Shown: positions 52,401-60,064 of the stretch, piece by piece
Numbering within the stretch: the first letter of the stretch is position 1
Layout: each line of letters opens with the position of its first letter
Assembly (NCBI GenBank): GCA_964437725.1
Contig: CAYTIB010000002.1
Coordinates: forward strand, 1 to 60,064
Source: CAYTIB01 sp964437725
Lineage (GTDB): Bacteria > UBA8248 > JACPRG01 > G963555815
Direction: 5' to 3'
DNA: 60,064 bases
Made by a program: the position numbers and the translations under genes
The notes under the pieces: model-generated
Databases searched by the model: none
Told to the model about the DNA's origin: nothing
What the model saw: the letters and a program-made list of their open reading frames with translations, nothing else

Positions 52401-54863
52401 ATGGCAAAAGCTGGTACTGAATTACAAAGATTGTTTCGTTTCAGACAAAAAAAAAGATATGCAGTACATCCTCGGTTGATTTTATGGGCTGTGGGTGGAA
52501 TTTTGCTCGTTACTCTTAGTTTCCTCTCTATTCCTCGAGGAACTCTCCCGACTAAGCGTTTGAAGTTAGGGGATATCGTACCTCGCGATATTAAAGCTCC
52601 TACGGACATGCTTGTGGAAGATATCGAATCAACTCGTAAAATCAGGGAGAAGGCATCTGAAGCTGTTAAGGAAGTATTCGACTTGGACTTGCAACTTTCG
52701 GATACGATTAGGAAACGATTACATGATGAACTTACAAATGTTCGGAAGGAATTCCTGAAGCACGATATGATCACTGGCAAAAAAGAAAAACTTAACGATA
52801 TACGGGATAAGAATGGTGGATTCCTTCCGAGAAGGAAAGACTCAAAATTAAATAAAAGACAGAAATACAAATTATTTGAGTCAGATTTCTACGATAAGAT
52901 TCAGTTGCGTCCATCCCCATTGTTAACAGAGTATTTGCGTTTGAAGTCTTACAGCCCGGAAATCGCCCGTTCTGTTGGGTTCCTTCTTGCGGTCTCCATG
53001 GAAAATGGAGTGGTTAGCGATAAGAAAATTCTTGATCCACATGCGAATAAGGGAATTTTTATTCAGGTTCTTGGCAAGGAAGGACTTAAGGAACAAAGAG
53101 ACATTGCTGGACTACTCGACTTGAATAAGGCCTCCGGTGTGATAGAAAAGTTGGCCCCTTTATCCGACATGGCTGACTCGGATACCGAACGTCTCGCAAT
53201 TACAGAGTTAGCATCTAAGCTTTTAGAACCGAATCTTACTGTAAATAAAAGGGCCACAAAAAATCTTCGCGCAAAAGCGCTGAAGATCGCTGATCCGGTA
53301 TTTTTCCAGATCAAAAAAGGAGAGATGATTGCTCGGGAAGGGGATCGTCTTATCGCTCACCAAGTCGCAAAACTCAGGGCTCTTGAGGCTCGTGAGGAAA
53401 AAAGAGGATTTCTAGGCTCACTCTTTGGTATGGGAATTTTGATCTCTCTGGCACTTGCGCTTGTTTCGATTTACCTTTTGCGTTTCAAAATAAAAATCAC
53501 GGAATCTCCAAGGAGAGTGATCCTCCTAGGAGTAATACTTTTAGGAACTATGCTCCTTGTTCAAGGTTCTATGCAGATGGGATTGGCTTTTACTGAAACC
53601 ATTGGAAATGTTCAGGCGAGAAGTTATTTTCACGCTATTCCCTTTGCTACTGGAGCCATGTTAGCTGCCATTCTTTTGGATTTTGAGATAGCCATTGTGG
53701 TGACTGCGCTGACAGCTTTTTTATCTGGTTTAGTTCTTCCTCAGGCATTTAGTTTTTCACTTATTACACTCATCGGAGGTTTGGTTACTAGTTTTCGGAT
53801 TAGATCTCATAGAAGACGTTCAAGTATTTTGCTGACGGCTTTGTTAGTTGGTTTAGCCAATGCAACTATTATTGTTGCCCTGCACATGATTGAGGGTCAG
53901 CTCTTTTCTTCGGAAGGTTGGTTCACTGTGATAATGGGTCTCGTGGGCGGGCTTCTAACTGGCATAGTTGTCTCCGCGGTTCTTCCAATTTTGGAGTCTT
54001 TATTTAAGATTGCCTCTGACATTAAGCTTCTTGAATTGAGCGACTTGAATCACCCTCTCATGCGTCAACTTGTGATGAACTCTCCCGGGACATACCACCA
54101 CAGCGTAGTTGTAAGTAATCTTTCAGAAGAGGCAGCGGAAATGATAGGAGCCAACACTCTTCTAGTGCGTGTGGCTGCCTATTATCATGATATAGGAAAG
54201 ATTCGAAAATCTAATTACTTCATCGAAAATCAGTCAATAACAGAAAACTTACACGATCAATTGACCCCCAGGATGAGCGCTCTGATTCTTATCTCTCACG
54301 TTAAAGAAGGGATTGAGTTAGCTCGAAAGTATAATCTTCCCGAGCAGCTTATCGACTTCATACCTCAACATCACGGGACTAGTCTAATCAGTTACTTTTA
54401 CAATAAAGCAAAAGAATTGGAAGATCCTGATCAGCAGGATGTTGATGAAGCCGATTTTCGCTATTCAGGACCAAAGCCTCAGAGTCGTGAAGCGGGCATC
54501 CTTATGCTTGCTGATGCAGTGGAAGCAGCATCTCGTAGTCTTCGTGACCCGAACCCTGCACGAGTGCAGAACATGGTCCGAAACAACGTAAGTCGTGTTT
54601 TTGCCGAAGGGCAACTAGATGACTGTGAATTAACATTGCGTGGTTTAAATCTTATTTCCGCGGCATTTATTCGTATTTTAACCGGAAGATTTCATCATCG
54701 AGTCGACTATCCTGAAATCGACCAAGCGCGTCATGTTGAATTGGAGGCAAAATTGGATGCCAGTCGCGTTAACGAACAGACAAATTACGACAAGGATAGA
54801 TCTCAGATGGCTTGGAAACCAAGCTCGGAAGCTGTTAAAGCTTCTGAATCGTCCCTCGGATGA
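52401..54863 (+). CDS. pgpH: 7TM-HD domain phosphodiesterase, PgpH-like
   Basis: Membrane HD phosphodiesterase; characterised PgpH proteins hydrolyse c-di-AMP. After an N-terminal membrane segment (about 28-50), a large extracytoplasmic 7TMR-HDED domain reaches about residue 335. Seven transmembrane helices (about 345-540) follow, then the cytoplasmic HD domain with GTYHHSVVVSNLSE, YYHDIGK (about 594-600) and PQHHGT. The 820-aa length is typical. The C-terminal tail of about 35 residues is low complexity and lies over the start of ybeY (107-nt overlap). Confidence 0.9.
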   Translation: MAKAGTELQRLFRFRQKKRYAVHPRLILWAVGGILLVTLSFLSIPRGTLPTKRLKLGDIVPRDIKAPTDMLVEDIESTRKIREKASEAVKEVFDLDLQLSDTIRKRLHDELTNVRKEFLKHDMITGKKEKLNDIRDKNGGFLPRRKDSKLNKRQKYKLFESDFYDKIQLRPSPLLTEYLRLKSYSPEIARSVGFLLAVSMENGVVSDKKILDPHANKGIFIQVLGKEGLKEQRDIAGLLDLNKASGVIEKLAPLSDMADSDTERLAITELASKLLEPNLTVNKRATKNLRAKALKIADPVFFQIKKGEMIAREGDRLIAHQVAKLRALEAREEKRGFLGSLFGMGILISLALALVSIYLLRFKIKITESPRRVILLGVILLGTMLLVQGSMQMGLAFTETIGNVQARSYFHAIPFATGAMLAAILLDFEIAIVVTALTAFLSGLVLPQAFSFSLITLIGGLVTSFRIRSHRRRSSILLTALLVGLANATIIVALHMIEGQLFSSEGWFTVIMGLVGGLLTGIVVSAVLPILESLFKIASDIKLLELSDLNHPLMRQLVMNSPGTYHHSVVVSNLSEEAAEMIGANTLLVRVAAYYHDIGKIRKSNYFIENQSITENLHDQLTPRMSALILISHVKEGIELARKYNLPEQLIDFIPQHHGTSLISYFYNKAKELEDPDQQDVDEADFRYSGPKPQSREAGILMLADAVEAASRSLRDPNPARVQNMVRNNVSRVFAEGQLDDCELTLRGLNLISAAFIRILTGRFHHRVDYPEIDQARHVELEAKLDASRVNEQTNYDKDRSQMAWKPSSEAVKASESSLG

Positions 54864-55272
54864 ACTTAGTGTTCTACTAGTGGATGATAAAGAGATGGTG
54901 TGCCTAAACGGTCGTTACCGTTCCGAGGAGAGAGCAACTGATGTCTTGGCTTTTCCTCAATATGATAATGAGGTGCAATCGGGAGCTGTTCTGGGCGATG
55001 TCGTGATTTCGGTTGAAACGGCTTTGCGCCAATTGAAAACTTCGAAAACCCAAATAAAAAGCTCTTCGGAAAATCCATTATGGGAAGTGAAAGCTGGAAG
55101 TCCTTTGGGAGAAGAGGTGATTCGTTTAATGGTTCATGGAACGCTTCACCTGCTTGGATATGACCATGCAACGGATGCTCAATTCCGTAATATGCAAGTA
55201 GAGGAGGGGCGTTGTTTGCAAGAAATGTTTTCAAATGAAATTCCAATTCAACATAAAAAGAGGAAAAGTTGA
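54757..55272 (+). CDS. ybeY: Endoribonuclease/rRNA maturation factor YbeY
   Basis: Zinc-dependent single-strand endoribonuclease for 16S 3'-end maturation and ribosome quality control. The zinc motif is HGTLHLLGYDH (127-137), with the family N terminus MPVALTNRQ and LSVLLVDDKEM. ATG 54757 has GGAGG 10 nt upstream and restores the usual N terminus, giving 171 aa. The frame is open to 54733. This start lies inside pgpH, so the two genes share 107 nt in different frames. It follows phoH and pgpH in the common phoH-HD-ybeY order. Confidence 0.92.
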   Translation: MPVALTNRQITTRIDLRWLGNQARKLLKLLNRPSDELSVLLVDDKEMVCLNGRYRSEERATDVLAFPQYDNEVQSGAVLGDVVISVETALRQLKTSKTQIKSSSENPLWEVKAGSPLGEEVIRLMVHGTLHLLGYDHATDAQFRNMQVEEGRCLQEMFSNEIPIQHKKRKS

Positions 55273-55763
55273 AAAATCTTTGGGCTCCCTGGAGAATGAC
55301 CTACGTGAAAAGGAATATTGGAAATGATGGTTGTTTTTTGTGTCAAAAGCTCAAGGAAGATAAGAAAGATGAAGAAATTTATGTTCTTTGTCGAACCAAT
55401 CTTGCTTTCGTCATCATGAATGTTTTTCCCTACAGTAATGGACATTTGATGATTTCACCTCATCGACATACTGGCGATTTCTTGGATCTTACGGAAGAAG
55501 AGGGGAATGAATTGATGAGATTGGCGAAAATGTCGATTGGGTTTCTTGGTGAAGCAATGGGTCCTCATGGCTATAATGTTGGGATTAATCTTGGTAAGGC
55601 AGCCGGTGCGGGTTTAGAAGATCATTTACATCTTCACGTTGTTCCCCGGTGGACTGGAGATACTAATTTCATGCCGGTACTTGCTGATGTTAAGCTAATT
55701 CCCGATCACTTAGATAGTACTTACCATATTCTGAAAGTATTGTTTCAAAAGGCAGAAAGTTGA
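55269..55763 (+). CDS. HIT-family hydrolase
   Basis: Histidine-triad nucleotide hydrolase or transferase. The triad reads HLHLHVVPRW near residues 118-127. The N terminus KNLWAPWRMTYV and the CxxC pair (CFLCQK) are typical of the bacterial AP4A-phosphorylase-like HIT group. The start is TTG 55269, preceded by AAGAGGA and overlapping the ybeY stop by 4 nt, so translation is probably coupled. The nucleotide substrate is not known. Confidence 0.9.
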   Translation: MKNLWAPWRMTYVKRNIGNDGCFLCQKLKEDKKDEEIYVLCRTNLAFVIMNVFPYSNGHLMISPHRHTGDFLDLTEEEGNELMRLAKMSIGFLGEAMGPHGYNVGINLGKAAGAGLEDHLHLHVVPRWTGDTNFMPVLADVKLIPDHLDSTYHILKVLFQKAES

Positions 55764-55767
55764 TCAT

Positions 55768-56133
55768 ATGGGTGCTTTCCGATTCATTCTCGCCTTAGCT
55801 GGTATTCTTATTCTTGTGACGCTTGGGGTTAAGAATATGCATCCTGTGACGATAGGGTTTTACGGGCTGCCTGGAAGAACTATGCCTTTATTTTACCTCC
55901 TGCTAATTGCTTTCGCTTTGGGGGCACTTATAACTTGGCTTTTTCATCTAGCCGAAAAGATTAGACTCCAGTGGAAATTAAGGCGAGATCAAATTGACCT
56001 GCGTAAGTTACGTGACCAGGTTCAAGAAATGGAAGAACGGAGTCTGGTCCCAGTGCATGATGAAAGCGAAGTTATAGAACCTTCATACCAGGTTGAAGGG
56101 GATTCCACCCGGATCTCATCGACCGACCGATGA
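55768..56133 (+). CDS. LapA-domain (DUF1049) inner-membrane protein
   Basis: Small membrane protein with two transmembrane helices (about 3-22 and 40-62), then a coiled-coil-like cytoplasmic tail rich in Arg, Gln and Glu (KLRRDQIDLRKLRDQ). LapA/YciS proteins in E. coli work with LapB in controlling LPS synthesis; that role here is inference. 121 aa, ATG 55768, 4 nt after the HIT gene and 6 nt before mutS. Confidence 0.78.
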   Translation: MGAFRFILALAGILILVTLGVKNMHPVTIGFYGLPGRTMPLFYLLLIAFALGALITWLFHLAEKIRLQWKLRRDQIDLRKLRDQVQEMEERSLVPVHDESEVIEPSYQVEGDSTRISSTDR

Positions 56134-56139
56134 AAAATT

Positions 56140-58836
56140 TTGAGTAAAAATCCCTCTCTTTCAACGAACGATAATATAACCAAAGCGAATGATCCTTGCT
56201 CTGAGGGCAAGGGTAAGGACGGAACTGGTCTTACACCTATGATGCGTCAATATAGAGATATCAAAGCAAATCATGCTGATGCCATCTTGTTTTTTCGGAT
56301 GGGGGATTTCTACGAAATGTTTTATGAAGACGCTGAAACTGCAGCGCCCGTGTTAGATCTAGCATTGACTTCGCGAAACGATGACGCACAAGGGAAGATA
56401 CCCATGTGCGGATTTCCATTTCATGCATCAGAAGGTTACATAGCTCGTTTGGTCAAAGCTGGTTATCGTGTAGCTATCTGTGACCAAATAGAAGATCCAA
56501 AGAAAGCTAAGGGATTAGTCAAACGGAAAGTAGTCCAGGTGGTTTCGCCAGGGACTGCGACTCAACCGCAGATATTAGAATCTAAAACTGGTAATTACCT
56601 GTCTGCTATTTCAGGAAATGAGACAACCATTGGATTTGCATTCGCGGATCTTTCAACTGGAGAATTTGGTGTTCTTCAATGGAATGGAAAGGAGAAATGG
56701 TCACTACTTGCTGATGAGTGGGCAGACCTAGAACCCAAAGAGCTTCTATTGCCTGATGATATGAGTGAGGCCCTTCATAAGATCCAGGATACAGAGGCAG
56801 TATGGAAAAATGAAAAACTGTTGATTAGTCGACAACCTTCTCGTAATTTCGATCCAGATGTTGCTGCTCGTGCGCTGAAATTAGGCTTTGGTTTGGGATC
56901 CTTGGAAGGTTTGGGACTGGACCAGGTTCCTTTAGGGACCGGTGCTGCGGGAGCACTCTATGTCTTTCTACGAGACTCACAAGGAGGACGACTCGGTCAT
57001 CTTCGGCCACCCTGTGCTGTTTCACGAGAGGAAAGTGTTCTTCTTGATTCTGCAACCTTGCGAAATCTAGAAATTCTTCGCGCTGGACCAGAAGGGGACC
57101 GAAGCGGGACTTTGCTGCAGATTTTGGACCAGACTGTAACACCCATGGGGGGACGAATGCTAAGGGATTGGCTCCTTCATCCGCTTGTTCAGTCAAAGCC
57201 GATTCATGAGCGCCTCGAAACTGTCCGTGAATTCAAAAACAATAATACAACAAGGGAAAACCTAAGGCGGATTTTGGCAACCGTGGGGGATATCGAAAGG
57301 CTTATGGCCAGGCTTCATCTCGGGTCAGGAAATGCCCGTGACCTTAGAAATCTTTCTAGCTCTCTTGAGATTCTCCCAGCAGCATTTGAAATGGTTTCAA
57401 AATTTGAAACCATTTTTATCCAAAAACATTTTTTGGAATGGGATAACTTAGACGATGTTGTTGAAACAATAAACGTTGCTGTGGTTGAAGAACCACCTAT
57501 TTCTCTTCGTGAAGGCGGTCTTGTTAATGTCGGTTATCGAGAAGCTCTAGACCGTTTACGCTTTATGAGTCAAGAATCAAAGTCTTGGATTCGTTCCTAT
57601 GAAGAAGAGGAGCGGTTGCGTACAGGAATTAAAAATTTAAAGATAATTTACAATAAGGTATTTGGATACTGTATTGAGATAAGTAAAAGAGGGGAGGATC
57701 AGGTTCCACCAGAGTATACACGTCGTCAGACCCTAACTAACGCTGAAAGATATGTTACGGTCGAACTGAAAAAAACTGAAGAGGAAGTTCTTGATTCAGA
57801 TGCAAAATCCCGAGAAATGGAATATGAAATTTTTCAGGAGATCCGCGACAGGATCTTGTCTGAAACGGTTAGAATCCAGGGCGTTGCTCGAAAGCTTGCC
57901 ACTATAGATGTACTTTCGACTTTTGCTGAGAATGCTTCCCGCTTTCAGTATGTTGAGCCAGTTGTTGATGAATCAGGAGACATCCTGATAGAAGAAGGTC
58001 GACACCCCGTCTTAGAACAATCGTCAGTTGCGCTAGAGGAACGATTTGTTCCGAATCACGCGGAAATAAGTACTGAAAATCGTCAAGTGCTAGTCCTGAC
58101 TGGACCCAACATGTCCGGCAAGTCTACTTACATTCGGCAAGTCGCGTTAATTGTTTTATTGGCTCAATTGGGAAGTTTTGTTCCTGCAAAATCAGCGAAG
58201 ATTGGATTAGTCGATAGAATCTTTACAAGAGTTGGTGCGCACGATCGACTCCAGAGAGGGCAAAGCACCTTCATGGTGGAAATGGTAGAAACCGCCTACA
58301 TCCTCCACCGTTCAACCCCTAAAAGCCTAGTTATTCTTGATGAAATTGGGCGTGGTACATCTACTTATGACGGTATCAGTATCGCTTGGGCCGTGGCCGA
58401 ACACCTCCATGGAGAAGGAGAAAAAGGCCCTCGAACGCTTTTTGCAACTCATTACCATGAATTGGCACAGTTGGAAAACCGTCTTCCACGGGTTCAAAAC
58501 CTTACGATGCTTGCTAAGGAATATCAGGGTGAAGTTGTCTTCCTTCGTCAGGTTGTGGAAGGTACATCTGACCGAAGTTATGGGATACACGTTGCCCGTC
58601 TTGCTGGATTTCCCCGTCAAATCTTAAACCGAGCAGAGCAGATGTTAAAAACCTTTGAGAAGGATAATCAATGGGAGAAAGGTCGATCGCATTTACCAAG
58701 TAATACTGATCAGTTGTCAATTTTTCAGGAGCATGGAGCGGATCTATTAGAGAAAATTAGAGAAATAGATTCTGATCAACTTACCCCGATTGAGGCACTT
58801 AATTTTCTCCATAATATGAAAAAAAGTTTAGAGTAG
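56140..58836 (+). CDS. mutS: DNA mismatch repair protein MutS
   Basis: Recognises mismatches and insertion loops and starts repair. The mismatch-binding domain has the Phe-x-Glu motif (MGDFYEMF, about 55-62) after TPMMRQY. Connector, lever and clamp domains follow. The ATPase has GPNMSGKSTYIRQ (about 655-667) and the Walker B region VILDEIGRGTSTYDG. The C-terminal helix-turn-helix dimerisation region ends with LTPIEALNFLHNMK. The 898-aa length is normal. The start is TTG 56140; the first roughly 30 residues are not conserved, so a later start cannot be excluded. Confidence 0.95.
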   Translation: MSKNPSLSTNDNITKANDPCSEGKGKDGTGLTPMMRQYRDIKANHADAILFFRMGDFYEMFYEDAETAAPVLDLALTSRNDDAQGKIPMCGFPFHASEGYIARLVKAGYRVAICDQIEDPKKAKGLVKRKVVQVVSPGTATQPQILESKTGNYLSAISGNETTIGFAFADLSTGEFGVLQWNGKEKWSLLADEWADLEPKELLLPDDMSEALHKIQDTEAVWKNEKLLISRQPSRNFDPDVAARALKLGFGLGSLEGLGLDQVPLGTGAAGALYVFLRDSQGGRLGHLRPPCAVSREESVLLDSATLRNLEILRAGPEGDRSGTLLQILDQTVTPMGGRMLRDWLLHPLVQSKPIHERLETVREFKNNNTTRENLRRILATVGDIERLMARLHLGSGNARDLRNLSSSLEILPAAFEMVSKFETIFIQKHFLEWDNLDDVVETINVAVVEEPPISLREGGLVNVGYREALDRLRFMSQESKSWIRSYEEEERLRTGIKNLKIIYNKVFGYCIEISKRGEDQVPPEYTRRQTLTNAERYVTVELKKTEEEVLDSDAKSREMEYEIFQEIRDRILSETVRIQGVARKLATIDVLSTFAENASRFQYVEPVVDESGDILIEEGRHPVLEQSSVALEERFVPNHAEISTENRQVLVLTGPNMSGKSTYIRQVALIVLLAQLGSFVPAKSAKIGLVDRIFTRVGAHDRLQRGQSTFMVEMVETAYILHRSTPKSLVILDEIGRGTSTYDGISIAWAVAEHLHGEGEKGPRTLFATHYHELAQLENRLPRVQNLTMLAKEYQGEVVFLRQVVEGTSDRSYGIHVARLAGFPRQILNRAEQMLKTFEKDNQWEKGRSHLPSNTDQLSIFQEHGADLLEKIREIDSDQLTPIEALNFLHNMKKSLE

Positions 58837-58961
58837 GAATGGAAGAGTATTTTGTAGTCTTTTGATCAAATAATCGAATGTCAAAGTTGTAATTGAAAAG
58901 TTTAAACTGTATCGACCATTGAGTTTGGATCCGCAGGTAAGAAAATAAAGGGATACCTTAA

Positions 58962-60064
58962 TTGAAGAAGTCGTGGTTGGGTAAAGTTCGAAGTAGTCCA
59001 GCGAAGCCGGATGGACAGGAAAGTGTAAGTGAGCAAACTAGGCGAAGGATCCGGCGTATTGTTACTGGTGGAGTTTGTATTATTATCCTATTGACTATCA
59101 CCGGTATTTATTTCGAGTTCAACCCTACCCATTTGATGGCTAACAACGTTATCGTTTACGCTATCGTAAATCTCAACATTATTTTGCTTTTAGCATTGAT
59201 TTTACTTGTTTTACGAAATTTGTTGAAACTTTACTTTGAACGTCGTCGGGGTGCTATCGGGACAAAGTTTCGTGCAAAATTAGTCTCCGCTTTTGTTGGC
59301 TTGGCCTTGACCCCTTCAATTTTGCTTTTCGTTGTGGCTAACGGTTTAATTAATCGGAGTATCGAAAGTTGGTTTAATTCTCAGGTTGAAGGCACTTTAA
59401 AGGACTCTCAAGAGGTTGTGCAAAAGGTTGGGCGGGAATCTGACGAACGAATTTTGAGGCTTTCTTCTATTCTTTCAAAACGAATTAACGTTTCAGATCT
59501 CAATCGTCCAGCCGACAATTTCACACTGAGAGTTTTTTTGGAAGAAAAACTCCATGAACACCGATTAGATGCATTGCAAGTTATGTCTGCAGATCAGAAA
59601 TACTCGCTGAATGTCCAAAATGAAGACTTACCAAAAGACCTATTAATTAAAAAGCAAACATCAGATCAAGTTGATAAAGCGATGAGCGGAAAAATCGTTG
59701 TTGAAAGGCAGCGAATAGGAGCCGGGTCTGTGGTTCGTGGGTTGAGTGCTTTGAAATCGGGAACAGGAAAAGAACGAAAACTGGGATTGCTTGTAGTTTC
59801 ACAATACGTGTCGGCAGATCTTACCAAAAAAATGGAAGGGGTAGTTGGAACCTATCGAGAGTACAAACAACTTGAAATGTTTGGTGATCCTTTGAAAGTT
59901 AGCTATCTAATTACATTTTTACTCATAACATTATTGATTATCTTCTCAGCTATTTGGTTTGGGTTTTATCTGGCAAAGGGAATAACCGAACCTATTAAGG
60001 CTTTGGCTGAAGGGACTCGATCTGTATCAGAGGGTAATCTTGATATTTTAGTTGAGCGAGGAGG
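58962..60064 (+). CDS. NtrY-type sensor histidine kinase (N-terminal part, cut by window end)
   Basis: The frame from TTG 58962 (AAAGGGA 9 nt upstream) stays open for 367 codons to the window edge. Three N-terminal hydrophobic helices (about 28-48, 55-80 and 102-125) flank a basic loop RRRGAIGTKFRAKL. An extracytoplasmic segment (about 128-310) and a further helix (about 315-335) follow, then the start of a HAMP domain (KGITEPIKALAEGTR). This layout is that of NtrY/nitrogen-regulation-type kinases. The PAS, HisKA and ATPase parts must lie beyond the window. The ligand is unknown. Confidence 0.85.
   Translation, partial: MKKSWLGKVRSSPAKPDGQESVSEQTRRRIRRIVTGGVCIIILLTITGIYFEFNPTHLMANNVIVYAIVNLNIILLLALILLVLRNLLKLYFERRRGAIGTKFRAKLVSAFVGLALTPSILLFVVANGLINRSIESWFNSQVEGTLKDSQEVVQKVGRESDERILRLSSILSKRINVSDLNRPADNFTLRVFLEEKLHEHRLDALQVMSADQKYSLNVQNEDLPKDLLIKKQTSDQVDKAMSGKIVVERQRIGAGSVVRGLSALKSGTGKERKLGLLVVSQYVSADLTKKMEGVVGTYREYKQLEMFGDPLKVSYLITFLLITLLIIFSAIWFGFYLAKGITEPIKALAEGTRSVSEGNLDILVERG

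Noticed and set aside
1..60064. tRNA genes, rRNA, CRISPR arrays, insertion sequences, prophage or a defence system
   Set aside because: I looked through the intergenic gaps and gene set and saw no T-arm motifs, regularly spaced repeats, transposase or phage genes.

Overview
The window looks like a chromosomal segment of an uncultured Gram-negative bacterium. Supporting features are LptE, MurJ, lipoproteins, a Tat-exported binding protein and an NtrY-type sensor. Base composition looks moderate (roughly mid-40s % GC by eye, not computed). Gene order in the second half (recO-argS-SPOR protein, hom-thrC-phosphoglycerate-mutase-like gene-lysC-cimA, glyQ-glyS-ppdK, ribD-ribE-ribBA-ribH-nusB, leuS-lptE-holA-rpsT-murJ-xerD, phoH-HD protein-ybeY) resembles that of deltaproteobacteria-like lineages (Desulfobacterota, Myxococcota, SAR324, Tectomicrobia and relatives). 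I cannot place it more precisely from sequence alone. About a third of the genes appear to start with GTG or TTG.

Region 1 (1-14625) is the accessory part. A fragment of an ACMSD-like amidohydrolase is followed by a three-subunit molybdenum hydroxylase of the xanthine dehydrogenase family (FAD, 2Fe-2S and molybdopterin subunits, each overlapping the next by 4 nt) and an MscS-type channel. A NitT/TauT-type ABC importer (Tat-exported binding protein, permease, ATPase) lies on the minus strand, with a structured leader. Then come a UbiE/MenG methyltransferase, a nuclease-fold lipoprotein with degenerate active site, an SsnA-type aminohydrolase, a CGNR-like zinc-finger protein and FxsA. The hydroxylase, importer and SsnA homologue together suggest uptake and ring hydroxylation/hydrolysis of an N-heterocyclic or purine-like compound; this is inference.

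Region 2 (14654-58836) is mostly housekeeping and mostly on the plus strand: histidyl-, aspartyl-, arginyl-, glycyl- and leucyl-tRNA synthetases; a Sir2 protein lacking its zinc cysteines; PrpE; Era and RecO; lipoyl synthase; a threonine/isoleucine pathway set (Hom, ThrC, proposed homoserine kinase, LysC, citramalate synthase); pyruvate phosphate dikinase; riboflavin synthesis; NusB; LptE; HolA; S20; MurJ; XerD; PhoH, an HD phosphodiesterase and YbeY; HIT and LapA proteins; and MutS. The window ends inside an NtrY-like histidine kinase.

I found no rRNA, tRNA, CRISPR array, insertion sequence or prophage, and no clear multi-gene system of an unknown kind. The points most worth a second look are the structured leader and internal hairpin of the ABC operon, the zinc-less Sir2, the dead-looking nuclease lipoprotein, the metal-site change in the proposed homoserine kinase, and two long coding overlaps (pgpH/ybeY on the same strand, holA/rpsT antisense).
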